Positions 14,215 to 23,376 are shown, numbered from the stretch's first letter. The stretch: DNA of 64,000 bases from Altererythrobacter xiamenensis (GCF_900177715.1 NZ_FXWG01000002.1:496001-560000); one strand, 5' to 3'. Numbers and translations are program-made. Notes: generated from the letters alone by a model not told the origin.

Positions 14215-14697
14215 ATGCTGATCTTAGGCCTCGACCCTTCGCTGACCTGCACCGGTTGGGGCGTGATCCGGTCCGAAGGCTCGCGCATTTCGCATATCGC
14301 CAATGGTGAGGTTAAGACCGATCCCAAGGCTCCGATCGCCGAGCGGCTGCATCATTTGCATGACGCGATCCGCGCAGTGATCGGCGCTCACGCCCCCGAT
14401 CGCGCGGCAGCAGAAGAGGTTTTCGCCAACAAGAACCCGCAGACGACGCTCAAGCTGGCGCAGGCGCGCGGCGCGGTGCTGGCGGCCTGTGCTGCAGGCG
14501 GGCTGTCGGTGAACGAGCATGCCGCGCGGCTGGTCAAGAAATCGGTCGTCGGCACGGGCGGGGCGGAAAAGACCCAGATTCAGGCCATGCTCAAGGTCTT
14601 GTTGCCAGGCGCGCAGATTGCAGGCGCCGATGCGGCGGACGCTCTGGCGGTCGCCATTGCCGATGCGCATCTGTCCTACTCGCCGACGGCACGCTAG
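14215..14697 (+). CDS. ruvC: Holliday junction resolvase RuvC
   Basis: The 160-residue endonuclease cuts Holliday junctions with the RuvAB motor. The first catalytic Asp is in ILGLDPS (Asp7), a Glu lies in AAAEEVFANKNPQ, and the final acidic pair lies in GADAADALAVA. The length is typical. The ATG at 14215 is chosen because the protein then begins exactly at the conserved first strand and GGGAGGGGGAG lies just upstream. A longer frame into the palindrome is not credible. Confidence 0.95.
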   Translation: MLILGLDPSLTCTGWGVIRSEGSRISHIANGEVKTDPKAPIAERLHHLHDAIRAVIGAHAPDRAAAEEVFANKNPQTTLKLAQARGAVLAACAAGGLSVNEHAARLVKKSVVGTGGAEKTQIQAMLKVLLPGAQIAGADAADALAVAIADAHLSYSPTAR

Positions 14698-14829
14698 GCG
14701 GGCGTTCATGGCGATGACACATCAGCGCGGTATTGCTTTGATCCCAGGCCGATCGCGCCCCCGCGATTTGGCCTGCAGGACCGTGTCCCACGTGTTCCAT
14801 CCAGCAGGATTTCCCACCAAGGAGCCCCA

Positions 14830-15180
14830 ATGATTCACTTCTATGGCATCCCCAATTGCGACACCGTGAAAAAGGCTCGCAAGTGGCTCGACGGCGAAGG
14901 GATCGACTACACCTTTCATGACTACAAGAAGGAAGGCGCGGACGCGGAGAACCTCGCACGCTGGGCCGACCGCGTCGGCTGGGAAGTCCTCTTGAACCGT
15001 CGCGGGACGACCTTCCGCAAGCTCTCCGACGAGGAAAAGGCGGATATCGATCGCGAGAAGGCGATTGCGCTGATGGTCGAACATCCCAGCATGATCAAAC
15101 GTCCGGTGGTCGAGACTGATGACGGCAACCGCGTGCTGGTCGGCTTCAGCCAGAGCGAATGGGAGAACGCGTTTTGCTGA
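14830..15180 (+). CDS. ArsC/Spx-family (YffB-like) protein
   Basis: The 116-residue thioredoxin-fold protein starts with FYGIPNCDTVKKARKWL, matching the YffB branch of the ArsC/Spx family, with a single N-terminal cysteine (Cys10). The C-terminal HPSMIKRPVVE segment is the usual family signature. YffB-type proteins are glutathione-linked and are not proven arsenate reductases, so arsenate reduction is not claimed. Its end overlaps the start of the next gene by 22 bases, suggesting translational coupling. Confidence 0.9.
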   Translation: MIHFYGIPNCDTVKKARKWLDGEGIDYTFHDYKKEGADAENLARWADRVGWEVLLNRRGTTFRKLSDEEKADIDREKAIALMVEHPSMIKRPVVETDDGNRVLVGFSQSEWENAFC

Positions 15181-16190
15181 AGGCCTTCCTCGCTGCGCTG
15201 TTCCTGTGCGCGCCGACATTGGCTGCTGCCGATGACATGCTCATCATCGCGCATCGCGGGGCGAGCGCGGAGCGACCCGAGCACACGCTGGCGGCCTATG
15301 AGCGCGCCATCGACAAGGGGGCGGACTATATCGAACCCGACCTTGTCGTGACCAAGGATCTGGTGCTGATTTCGCGGCACGAGAACAACCTTGCCGATAC
15401 GACCGATGTCGCGAGCCGCGAGGAGTTCGAGAGCCGCCGCCGCGACAAGGAGATCGACGGGCAGCGCATCGCCGGCTGGTTTGCCGAGGACTTCACCCTG
15501 GAAGAACTGCGCACCTTGCGCGCCAGGGAGCGCATCCCCGCGATCCGACCGGCCAACGCGCGCTTCAACGGGCTCTACCAGGTACCAACGCTGGAAGAGA
15601 TCGTGATGCTGGTGCGCGCCAAGGAAGCGGAGACCGGCCGCACGATCGGCCTCTATCCCGAGCTCAAGCACCCGACCTTCTTCCTTCAGGCCGAGGGGAT
15701 CGACATGGTCGATCTGCTCCTTGCGGAACTGCGCCGCCTGAACATCAATCCGGACGATTCAATCTATATCCAGAGCTTCGAACCGTCGGCGCTCGGGCGC
15801 CTCAATCAGCGCAGCGACTTCAAGCTGGTGCAACTGGTGAAGCCCGATGGAGGGCCGGTGGACGAGCCGGATTTGCGCTATGCGGAGATGGTGACGCCGA
15901 CCGGACTGGCGGAGGTCGCAACTTTCGCAGACGCGGTGGGCGCGACGATCCCGATGGTCCTCAATCCCGACGGCTCGCCGACGTCGCTGGTTGGCGACGC
16001 GAAGGCGGCGGGGCTGGAGGTGCATGCCTGGACTGTGAGACCCGAAAATGCGTTTTTGCCCGCGCCGTTAAAGGGGCAGGGCGGTGACGCAGCGCGCGGC
16101 AATTCGGCTGCCTTGATGGACATGCTGGAGGTCGCGGGTGTCACCGGCGTTTTCACGGACGAACCGGCAGGACCGGACAGCGGGAACTGA
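15159..16190 (+). CDS. Glycerophosphodiester phosphodiesterase, periplasmic
   Basis: The 343-residue enzyme of the GlpQ/GDPD family hydrolyses glycerophosphodiesters to glycerol-3-phosphate and an alcohol. An N-terminal signal peptide (LLKAFLAALFLCAPTLAAA) is followed by the active-site IIAHRGASAERPEHTLAAYERAI block, DYIEPDLVVTKD and LYPELKHP. The C-terminal HAWTVRPEN segment and the GVTGVFTDEP end are also typical. The start may be the ATG at 15159 or the in-frame TTG at 15174; both fall inside the upstream YffB-like gene. Confidence 0.93.
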   Translation: MGERVLLKAFLAALFLCAPTLAAADDMLIIAHRGASAERPEHTLAAYERAIDKGADYIEPDLVVTKDLVLISRHENNLADTTDVASREEFESRRRDKEIDGQRIAGWFAEDFTLEELRTLRARERIPAIRPANARFNGLYQVPTLEEIVMLVRAKEAETGRTIGLYPELKHPTFFLQAEGIDMVDLLLAELRRLNINPDDSIYIQSFEPSALGRLNQRSDFKLVQLVKPDGGPVDEPDLRYAEMVTPTGLAEVATFADAVGATIPMVLNPDGSPTSLVGDAKAAGLEVHAWTVRPENAFLPAPLKGQGGDAARGNSAALMDMLEVAGVTGVFTDEPAGPDSGN

Positions 16191-16216
16191 TTGCCCGCCT
16201 CGCTCGCTCTGTCCGG

Positions 16217-16714
16217 ATGAACGAGACGAGCGACGAACACTGGATGCGCTTGGCGATGGAACATGCCATCGCGGAAAAGGGCACCGATCCTGCCAATACG
16301 CCGATCGGCGCGCTGATCGTGCTCGATGGCGAAGAGATCGCGCGCTCAGTCAACCACACCGCACGCGATTGCGATCCCACCGCCCATGCCGAGATCGAGA
16401 CAATCCGGAACGCGGGCGAGAAGCTGCAGGAAATGCGCCTTGAAAGCGCAACGCTCTATTCGACCTTGCAGCCTTGCGGCATGTGCACCTTCGCGAGCAT
16501 CTGGGCGGGGGTCAGCCGCATCGTTTATGGCGCGGGGCGCGATGACGTGCACGAAATGTATTTCGAGGATCGCCACCTCTCGACGCTCGACTACGTGTCG
16601 GATGCCTACAAGGAAGATCTGGAGCTTGTCGGTGGGGTGCTCGCAGAAGAGTGCGCGCAGCTCTATTATCGCCCCGGCGACGATGTCCCGGAGGATGAGC
16701 AAGCCAACGACTAG
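16217..16714 (+). CDS. Nucleoside/cytidine deaminase family protein
   Basis: The 165-residue zinc deaminase has HAE (in PTAHAEIE) and PCxxC (QPCGMC) motifs of the cytidine deaminase superfamily. The layout resembles guanine or cytosine deaminases and TadA relatives. The C-terminus has family-atypical EDRHLSTLDYVSD and acidic tail segments. Because TadA is normally shorter and more basic, a free-base or nucleoside substrate is more likely than tRNA. It follows the phosphodiesterase gene by 26 bases on the same strand. Confidence 0.88.
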   Translation: MNETSDEHWMRLAMEHAIAEKGTDPANTPIGALIVLDGEEIARSVNHTARDCDPTAHAEIETIRNAGEKLQEMRLESATLYSTLQPCGMCTFASIWAGVSRIVYGAGRDDVHEMYFEDRHLSTLDYVSDAYKEDLELVGGVLAEECAQLYYRPGDDVPEDEQAND

Positions 16715-16733
16715 CGCAGTTTCGGAATCGCCG

Positions 16734-17471
16734 TCAGGCTTTACGCGCGGTGACGATGTAGTTGAGGCTGAGATCGTCGGACAGGTGCAGCCCCTTGCCC
16801 GGACGCCAGGTGATGCCGCGCGGTTCGCCCATCGCAAGGCCTGCGTCGGCGAGCAGTTCGGATAGCTCGTCGGGCGTTACGAAATCGTGCCAGTCGTGCG
16901 TGCCGCGCGGAACATAGCCGATCCGCTCCGCCCCCTCGACCAGCAGCAGCCTGCTCGCCGCTGTGCGGTTGGGAGTGGAGAGCACCAGCAGCCCCTCCGG
17001 CTTCAGCTTGGCCGCGAGATCGCGCAGGAAGGCCTGCTTGTCGGCGACATGCTCGACCACTTCGAGGCTGGTCACGAGATCGAAGCGCCCGATGTCGAGG
17101 CTGGCAAGCTCGCCGGTCATGTAGCGAATGTCGAGCCCCGCTGCTTCGGCGTGTGCGCTCGCCACACCGACGTTCTCCGCGCTCGCATCGACCCCGGTCA
17201 CTTCGGCGCCGAGCCGTGCGAGCGGTTCGCAGACGAGCCCCGCGCCGCAGCCGACGTCGAGCGCCGACATTCCGTCGATTGGCTTTGCCGCGCGAATGTC
17301 GCCCGCCCAATGGACGTCCACCGCCTCGCGAATGAATGCGAGACGTACGGGGTTGACCTGGTGAAGCGAGGCCATCGGCCCTTTCGCATTCCACCATTCA
17401 CGAGCGAGTGTGCCGAAATGTTCGGCTTCCTCTGGGCGGATGGTTACATTTGTGACATTTGCCTTTGTCAT
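16734..17471 (-). CDS. ubiG: UbiG, ubiquinone biosynthesis O-methyltransferase
   Basis: The 245-residue SAM-dependent methyltransferase performs both O-methylation steps of ubiquinone synthesis. The EHFGTLAREWWNAKGPMASLHQVNPVRL opening is diagnostic, and motif I appears as ALDVGCGAGLVCEPLARLGA. Motif II (VTGVDAS) and the GTHDWHDFVTPDEL segment are also present. It is divergent from lysC, with starts 53 bases apart. Confidence 0.95.
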   Translation of the reverse strand: MTKANVTNVTIRPEEAEHFGTLAREWWNAKGPMASLHQVNPVRLAFIREAVDVHWAGDIRAAKPIDGMSALDVGCGAGLVCEPLARLGAEVTGVDASAENVGVASAHAEAAGLDIRYMTGELASLDIGRFDLVTSLEVVEHVADKQAFLRDLAAKLKPEGLLVLSTPNRTAASRLLLVEGAERIGYVPRGTHDWHDFVTPDELSELLADAGLAMGEPRGITWRPGKGLHLSDDLSLNYIVTARKA

Positions 17472-17523
17472 GAGGCATCCCTAACAGCGCGCGGGGATTC
17501 GAACCAGCGGGAGGTGAACAGCC

Positions 17524-18804
17524 TTGGCACGTATCGTGATGAAATTCGGCGGCACCTCGATGGCGGGGACCGAGCGCATTCGTCGCGTGGCGAATATCGT
17601 GCGCAAGCAGCAGGCCGCCGGGCACGAGGTCGCGGTCGTGGTTTCGGCCATGGCCGGCGAGACGGACCGGCTGGTGAACTTCTGCCGCGAGGCCAACGCG
17701 CTTTACGATCCGGCCGAATATGACGTGGTCGTCGCGAGCGGCGAGCAGGTTACCGCCGGCCTGCTGGCGCTGACGCTGCAATCGCTGGGCTGCAAGGCGC
17801 GCAGCTGGCTCGGCTGGCAGCTGCCGGTCAAGACGGTCGAGGCGCATGCCAAGGCTCGGGTCGATACGATCGACGCGCCGGAACTCATCGCCTCGCTCGA
17901 ACGCGGCGAGATTGCGGTCATTCCGGGCTTCCAGGGCATATCCGAGGAAGGGCGCATCACGACGATGGGCCGCGGCGGATCGGATACTTCGGCGGTGGCA
18001 GTGGCCGCCGCGATCAAGGCGGACCGCTGTGACATCTATACCGATGTCGACGGGGTTTATACGACCGACCCGCGTATCGTCGCCAAGGCGCGCAAGCTGA
18101 AGGCGGTGACCTACGAGGAAATGCTCGAGCTCGCCTCGGTCGGGGCGAAGGTGCTTCAGACCCGTTCCGTCGGCCTCGCGATGAAGGAGAACGTCCGGGT
18201 GCAGGTGCTTTCGAGCTTCATCGGCGACGACGCCGTACCTGCAGACGATTTGCCCGGCACGATGATCGTGTCGGACGAGGAAATGAACGCATTAGTGGAG
18301 AAGGGCGATATGGAACGCCAACTCGTAACCGGCATTGCGCACGACAAGAACGAGGCCAAGATCATCCTGACCCGCGTTCCCGACGAACCGGGCGCGGTCG
18401 CGCATATCTTCGAGCCGCTTGCCGACGCTTCGATCAATGTCGACATGATCATCCAGAACGTCGGCCGCGACAAGGGCGAGACCGACGTTACCTTTACCGT
18501 GCCGCAGGCCGACCTCGCGCGCGCTCAGGCGCTGCTCGAGGACAAGCGCAGTGAAATCGGCTTCAACCGGATCATCACCGACAGCAAGATCGCCAAGATC
18601 AGCGTCGTGGGCGTTGGCATGAAGAGCCATGCGGGTGTGGCCAGCACCATGTTCCGCGCGCTGTCCGATCGCGGCATCAACATCCAGGCAATCTCGACGT
18701 CGGAGATCAAGGTTTCGGTCATGATCGACGAGGACGAAACCGAACTCGCGGTGCGCGTTTTGCACACCGCCTATGGCCTCGACGCGAGTGACGAAGCGGC
18801 CTGA
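17524..18804 (+). CDS. lysC: Aspartate kinase
   Basis: The 426-residue enzyme phosphorylates aspartate, the first step to lysine, threonine, methionine and diaminopimelate. The catalytic N-terminus MKFGGTSMAG and the GRGGSDTSAVA and YTDVDGVYTTDPRI motifs are intact. Two C-terminal ACT domains follow (from about residue 265), which in this family bind the feedback inhibitors. The start is a TTG at 17524, supported by GGGAGGTGAAC upstream. The next ATG is inside the conserved kinase core. Confidence 0.95.
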   Translation: MARIVMKFGGTSMAGTERIRRVANIVRKQQAAGHEVAVVVSAMAGETDRLVNFCREANALYDPAEYDVVVASGEQVTAGLLALTLQSLGCKARSWLGWQLPVKTVEAHAKARVDTIDAPELIASLERGEIAVIPGFQGISEEGRITTMGRGGSDTSAVAVAAAIKADRCDIYTDVDGVYTTDPRIVAKARKLKAVTYEEMLELASVGAKVLQTRSVGLAMKENVRVQVLSSFIGDDAVPADDLPGTMIVSDEEMNALVEKGDMERQLVTGIAHDKNEAKIILTRVPDEPGAVAHIFEPLADASINVDMIIQNVGRDKGETDVTFTVPQADLARAQALLEDKRSEIGFNRIITDSKIAKISVVGVGMKSHAGVASTMFRALSDRGINIQAISTSEIKVSVMIDEDETELAVRVLHTAYGLDASDEAA

Positions 18805-18926
18805 GGCGAACCGTTCGTCGAAAGTCGCGCAACGCCGGTCGCACAGCGACCCCGTTATAGCCCTCTCCTAACTCTTCCTTAACTTTCCGGGCCTCTGCTG
18901 CCGATAAGAAATCGGGAGCACATTTC

Positions 18927-19598
18927 ATGGCGGTTAAGGGCCATCTGGATAACAATACGCAATCCATCGAGCAGCGCGAGGGCGTACGTCGCCGCCTGCT
19001 GCTGGAGACGAGCGGTAGCCTGCCTTCGGGCGAAGCGAGCAACGTCGTCATCCACAATGTCTCGGCGACAGGCATGCTCATCGAGACGACGCTGGACCTT
19101 GCCGAAGGCGAGGTGATCGAAGTCGAGCTTCTCGAGGCTGGTCCCGTGCCGGCCCGGATCGTCTGGGCGAGCGGTATCCTCTTCGGTTGTGCATTCCGCG
19201 ATGTCCTGAGCGATCCCGCGCTGAGCGCGATCGCACTGAAGGCGTCCGCCCCGCTGCCGCCCGAGCTCGGCCGCCCCGCATCGCAGCGCAAGGCGACAGG
19301 CGAATTGTTCGGCCAGCGGATCGAGAAGCTGCGCAAGGGTCGGAGCATGACGCTTGCTCAGGTCGCCGACCAGCTCGGTGTCAGCAAGCCGACCGTCTGG
19401 GCCTGGGAGAAGGGCAAGGCGCGGCCTGTTGCCGACCGTATCCCCGCCCTCGCCGAAGCCCTCGGCGTCGCGGAAAAGGAGCTTTCGTCCTTCAGCGAAC
19501 CACCGGGAATTGGCGATCTGATCGAGTCGAGCAGACAGCGCATTGCCGAGGCTTACGGAACCACCCCAGACAAGGTCCGCATAATGATCGAGGTATAA
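18927..19598 (+). CDS. PilZ domain fused to an XRE-type helix-turn-helix
   Basis: The 223-residue protein has two domains. Residues about 15-105 look like PilZ, with RxxxR (REGVR) and NxSxxG (NVSATG) ligand motifs. Residues about 125-185 are an XRE/Cro helix-turn-helix (LAQVADQLGVSKPTVWAWEKGKARP). A short basic C-terminal extension follows. The combination suggests a transcription factor whose DNA binding responds to cyclic-di-GMP; this is inference. It lies next to a degenerate GGDEF protein, with an AT-rich palindrome in the gap, fitting local regulation. Confidence 0.85.
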   Translation: MAVKGHLDNNTQSIEQREGVRRRLLLETSGSLPSGEASNVVIHNVSATGMLIETTLDLAEGEVIEVELLEAGPVPARIVWASGILFGCAFRDVLSDPALSAIALKASAPLPPELGRPASQRKATGELFGQRIEKLRKGRSMTLAQVADQLGVSKPTVWAWEKGKARPVADRIPALAEALGVAEKELSSFSEPPGIGDLIESSRQRIAEAYGTTPDKVRIMIEV

Positions 19599-19675
19599 AT
19601 ACTTAAGCGCTCATACGTAAATGCAGGACCGGTTATTGCGATTATGGTAAACACGTCCATGAGTTGATTCGTTTT

Positions 19676-19701
19676 TTAGTTGGGTAAGTTTACCTAACTA
19701 A
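19676..19701. promoter_or_regulatory. AT-rich palindrome upstream of the GGDEF gene
   Basis: TTAGTTGGGTAA and TTACCTAACTAA face each other across GT, giving 12-bp arms with one mismatch. It lies in a 234-base gap that is much richer in A and T than its surroundings, between the PilZ-HTH gene and the GGDEF gene. It is most simply an operator, possibly for the adjacent HTH protein. The rest of the gap shows no gene. Confidence 0.55.
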
Positions 19702-19832
19702 CGCGAAGTATAAGTATTGCGGTCTGGTTTGTTTTTCAAGGCCGAAATACTGACGATGTGTTAGTTAAATACTTTCTCCTTCTGGGCTGCGGATCATCTG
19801 GGGCAGGTCGCAAAAGCCGGGGGGCAAACGGC

Positions 19833-20759
19833 ATGATCAGGGGGTTTTCCGTTGACGACGGGACAGTTTTGTTTGGTCTTCTGGCCGAAGGGTCGGGAGA
19901 CATACTGCTGAAGACCGATGGGCGTGGCTTCATAGTCGAAGCATCGCCATCGCTCGAACAACTCAATATCCGCCTGTCCGAATATCTGGTGGCGCCTCAT
20001 ATCGCCGATCTTGCAAAAGACAGTCATACCCGGAAGCTGCGCGCGCATAGTGACGAAGCGCTGCGAGATGCGGTCGCCTTCGGCCAGTTCGAGTTTCCCG
20101 CTCGCGAATGCGGGCAGGAGCCCTTTACGGAGCGCTGGTTTTCTCTGACCCTGCGCCCCATCGCAGGGGCCGATGGAGAAACGGACGGGGCAATCGCCAT
20201 CATGCGAGCGATCGAGCGGCGCCACGCACTCGAGGATGAACTTCTCGCCGCGTCCATGACCGATCCGCTGACAGGATTGGCCAACCGTCAGGCCTTCAAT
20301 GCCCTGTTGTCACCCTATCTCGATAGCGGAGCGGAAGGTTCGATAATCCTGTTCGGTATCGACCGGTTTCGCGCCATAAACCTGCGCTACGGCCAGACGA
20401 GAGCGGACGAGGTCCTGTGGGCCTTCGCCCAGTTCCTGAGGGCCGTGCTGGGCGAAAACGCAATCATCTCGCGCATGGAAGGCGAACGCTTTGCCGTGAT
20501 CCTGCCGGACTGCGATCCCGCTACATCGCTGGAGATCGCTCAGGAGGCTGTGACGACCTTTGGCGAGCTGTCGAAGGACAGCGGATGCGAGCAGCTTCCG
20601 GTGACGGCCAGCGCCGGCGTCTCCGCTATTCAGGAATGCCACGACACTATTCTGCGCGATGCGGAATTCTCCCTTACGCTTGCCCAAGCTGGTGGCGGTG
20701 GCAGGGCGGACCTGGGCGGCGAAGTCCCGATCTTGATCGATCGCCGTCGCATAGCCTGA
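19833..20759 (+). CDS. GGDEF-domain protein with a degenerate active site
   Basis: The 308-residue protein has an N-terminal PAS-like sensing region and a C-terminal GGDEF domain opening with MTDPLTGLANRQAFN. The signature loop reads EGERF (residues 216-220) instead of GGDEF or GGEEF, replacing the first glycine and the metal-binding fourth residue. The usual NDxxGH segment is also altered (NLRYGQTRADEVL). It may therefore be a non-catalytic receptor or a much-changed cyclase. An in-frame GTG at 19758 could add 25 residues; the ATG at 19833 after GGGGGGC is preferred. Confidence 0.82.
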   Translation: MIRGFSVDDGTVLFGLLAEGSGDILLKTDGRGFIVEASPSLEQLNIRLSEYLVAPHIADLAKDSHTRKLRAHSDEALRDAVAFGQFEFPARECGQEPFTERWFSLTLRPIAGADGETDGAIAIMRAIERRHALEDELLAASMTDPLTGLANRQAFNALLSPYLDSGAEGSIILFGIDRFRAINLRYGQTRADEVLWAFAQFLRAVLGENAIISRMEGERFAVILPDCDPATSLEIAQEAVTTFGELSKDSGCEQLPVTASAGVSAIQECHDTILRDAEFSLTLAQAGGGGRADLGGEVPILIDRRRIA

Positions 20760-20828
20760 AGCGCAGCGGGTAGCGCCCATTCGCCAGCGGCTTGCCCGAA
20801 ATCGCCTTCGCGCCTAAGCGCGCAAACC

Positions 20829-21848
20829 ATGAGCACTTTCACCAAGACCAGCCGCCTGATGGAGCGCGGCACAGAGTTTCTCGGCTGCGACTACGCCATA
20901 ATGTGCGGAGCAATGAGTTGGGTCTCGGAGCGCAATCTCGTCTCCGCCATTTCCAATGCCGGCGGTTTCGGAGTGATTGCCTGCGGAGCGATGACGCCCG
21001 AATTGCTCGACACCGAAATCGCAGAGACGAGAAAGCTGACCGACAAGCCTTTCGGCGTGAACCTCATCACCATGCACCCGCAGCTGTTCGAACTGATCGA
21101 GGTCTGCCGCAAACACGATGTCGGGCATATCGTGCTGGCCGGCGGCATTCCGCCCAAGGGCAGCGTCGAGGCGATCAAGGGCGAAAACGGCAATGGCGCC
21201 AAGGTCATCTGTTTTGCTCCCACGCTCGCGCTCGCGAAGAAGCTGTTGCGCTCGGGCGCGGACGCTCTCGTGATCGAGGGCATGGAAGCAGGCGGGCATA
21301 TCGGCCCCGTTTCGACCAGCGTTCTCGCACAGGAAATGCTCCCCGAACTGAGCGCCGACCATATCATCTTCGTCGCGGGCGGCATCGGAAAAGGCCAGGC
21401 GATCGCCGGCTATCTGGAAATGGGCGCAGCGGGCGTCCAGCTCGGCACGCGCTTCGCTTGCGCGACTGAAAGCATCGCCCATCCCGACTTCAAGAAGGCC
21501 TTTTTCCGCGCCAGCGCCCGCGATGCCATCGCCAGCGTCCAGGTCGACCCGCGCCTGCCGGTGATCCCGGTCCGCGCGCTCAAGAACAAGGGCACGGAAG
21601 AGTTCACCGCGAAGCAGCGCGAAGTCGCGGGATCGCTTGACCGCGAGGAAATTGCGATGGCCGAAGCGCAGCTCCAGATCGAACATTACTGGGCGGGCGC
21701 GCTGCGCCGCGCGGTGATCGACGGCGATGTCGAAGGCGGGTCACTGATGGCTGGCCAGTCGGTTGGCATGGTCAAGGCCGAGGAACCGGTCGCCGAGATA
21801 ATCGCTACATTGATGGCGGAAAGCGAAGATGCGCTGACGCGGCGCTAG
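20829..21848 (+). CDS. Nitronate monooxygenase family flavoprotein
   Basis: The 339-residue TIM-barrel protein belongs to the 2-nitropropane dioxygenase/nitronate monooxygenase family, also related to FabK. It has the conserved N-terminal PIMCGAMSWVSERNLVSAISNAGGFG-like segment (here YAIMCGAMSWVSE), the VIEGMEAGGHIGP flavin phosphate loop, and VAGGIGKGQAIAGYLEMGAAGVQLGTRF. FMN is the expected cofactor. The true substrate cannot be read from sequence. It is followed by a dienelactone-hydrolase-like gene on the same strand. Confidence 0.9.
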   Translation: MSTFTKTSRLMERGTEFLGCDYAIMCGAMSWVSERNLVSAISNAGGFGVIACGAMTPELLDTEIAETRKLTDKPFGVNLITMHPQLFELIEVCRKHDVGHIVLAGGIPPKGSVEAIKGENGNGAKVICFAPTLALAKKLLRSGADALVIEGMEAGGHIGPVSTSVLAQEMLPELSADHIIFVAGGIGKGQAIAGYLEMGAAGVQLGTRFACATESIAHPDFKKAFFRASARDAIASVQVDPRLPVIPVRALKNKGTEEFTAKQREVAGSLDREEIAMAEAQLQIEHYWAGALRRAVIDGDVEGGSLMAGQSVGMVKAEEPVAEIIATLMAESEDALTRR

Positions 21849-21931
21849 TTCAGCGCCGATCGGGCCAGATCGGCCCGGCATCGTCGTCGCGCAGTGAAAT
21901 CCAGGCCCCGTCCTGCAAGAGGAGATGTGCG

Positions 21932-22834
21932 ATGTGCGATGAGGAAAAGCTGAAGCGTTGGGCGAGGGAAGGCCTGAGCCGCCGCCAGTTCGGCACTGTT
22001 GCGGGGGCCGCGACGCTAGCAGCCTGCACCCCGATGGGCGCGGAGCCCGGCAATGGCGAGACCACGCAAACCGCATCGCCCGGAGGCTTCCCGGCGTGGA
22101 CGGAAGAGGCCGTCTCCTTCGCCACTGCCGATGGAACCATGGATGGCTGGCTTGTGCTCTCGACGGCAGCACCGCGTCCCGGCGTCATCCTCTGGCCCGA
22201 CATCGCTGGCCTGCGCGAAAGCAAGAAAGCAATGGCTCGCCGCCTGGCGGGTCGCGGCTATTCGACGCTGGTCGTCAACCAGTATTACCGCGATACCAGG
22301 GCGCCGATCTGGGAGGATTTCGCGGATTTTGCAGGCAATGGCGGTTGGGACCGTGCCCGCGAAATGCGCGGCAAGCTCGATGCCGAGGCGATCATGCGCG
22401 ATGCGACAGCGGCAGTGGCCTATCTCGACGGCCGTAAGGAAATCGACAGCACGAAAGGTATCGGGACGCAGGGCTATTGCATGGGCGGACCTTTCGCCAT
22501 GTGGACTGCGGCGGCCGTGCCCTCTCGGGTCAAGGCCGCGGCGAGCTTCCACGGCGGCGGTCTCGTGCGTGACGACAACCCGATGAGCCCGCACCGCCTG
22601 TTCGACCAGATGGAAGCAGCGCTCCTGATCGCTATCGCGCAGGACGACGATGCCGAAGCGCCGGACCACAAGCGCATCCTTCGCGAGGCAGCTGCCGAAG
22701 CGGACCTCAAGGCCAAAATCGAAGTCTATGCAGGCGATCACGGCTGGACCGTTCCCGATAGCCCGGCCTATGCCGAAGCTGCGGCGGAGAAAGCCTGGTC
22801 GGCGCTTATGGAGCTATACGGCGAGGCGCTATAG
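21932..22834 (+). CDS. Dienelactone hydrolase family protein, Tat-type lipoprotein
   Basis: The 300-residue alpha/beta hydrolase has an N-terminal twin-arginine and lipobox-like signal (SRRQFGTVAGAATLAAC). It should therefore be exported folded and anchored to a membrane. The catalytic triad is probably cysteine-based: GYCMGG carries the nucleophile. Asp and His are expected near IAQDDDAEAPDH and YAGDHGW. The family hydrolyses dienelactone and related esters, but the substrate is unknown. Confidence 0.87.
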   Translation: MCDEEKLKRWAREGLSRRQFGTVAGAATLAACTPMGAEPGNGETTQTASPGGFPAWTEEAVSFATADGTMDGWLVLSTAAPRPGVILWPDIAGLRESKKAMARRLAGRGYSTLVVNQYYRDTRAPIWEDFADFAGNGGWDRAREMRGKLDAEAIMRDATAAVAYLDGRKEIDSTKGIGTQGYCMGGPFAMWTAAAVPSRVKAAASFHGGGLVRDDNPMSPHRLFDQMEAALLIAIAQDDDAEAPDHKRILREAAAEADLKAKIEVYAGDHGWTVPDSPAYAEAAAEKAWSALMELYGEAL

Positions 22835-22855
22835 CGCGCGCTCCCGGGGCGAGCT

Positions 22856-23254
22856 TCAGCGCACGCCCTTGGTGATATAGACCGGATTGGGAATGCAGGG
22901 CCGCCCGTTTACGGCGCTGTCAAACGCTGTTCCATACGGCGCGATCTGGCCGCTGGTGTAATAGGTGCTGAGGTATCCATTGCCGTTGTTTGCAAACATC
23001 GGACAGGTGTAGGATCCACCGTTGAAGCCGCTGAAGCTGTTTGCCAAATCGCGGGTCCGCTGGCGTTCGAAGCGGCGCAGCGCCGCGCGTTTCCGCTCGA
23101 GGCACACGCTGTCATGGCCGGCGAAATTACCGTCGCGATCGTATACGGAACACTGCTCGTAGTCGCCGCTGCCGAGCGACTGGGCTTGCAACTGTGAAGG
23201 AAGCGCGAGGATGCACGCAATGGCTCCTGCGGTGGCGAGCGCGATCAGTTTCAT
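22856..23254 (-). CDS. Secreted hypothetical protein
   Basis: The 132-residue product starts with a clear Sec signal ([25 protein letters not shown]) when the ATG at 23254 is used, and GGGGGAGAAC lies upstream. The mature part has four cysteines, an Arg-rich helix ([18 protein letters not shown]) and a Gly/Asn/Tyr-rich tail. No family is recognised. It is convergent with the hydrolase gene and lies downstream of the PQQ dehydrogenase on the same strand. Confidence 0.75.
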   Translation of the reverse strand: MKLIALATAGAIACILALPSQLQAQSLGSGDYEQCSVYDRDGNFAGHDSVCLERKRAALRRFERQRTRDLANSFSGFNGGSYTCPMFANNGNGYLSTYYTSGQIAPYGTAFDSAVNGRPCIPNPVYITKGVR

Positions 23255-23376
23255 TGCAGTTCTCCCCCTTGCCTCGATGACCAAGGGGTAGCTCTGCGAA
23301 AATGTAATCCGGCTGAACGGCGCGATCGTCTCGCGCCGCTCAACTGGTCGTTGCCGGCAAACCTGCGGGCTGGCGG

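Noticed and set aside
14830-15180. Arsenate reductase function for the ArsC-family gene
   Set aside because: The sequence is of the YffB branch with one N-terminal cysteine and there are no ars genes nearby, so arsenate reduction is not supported.
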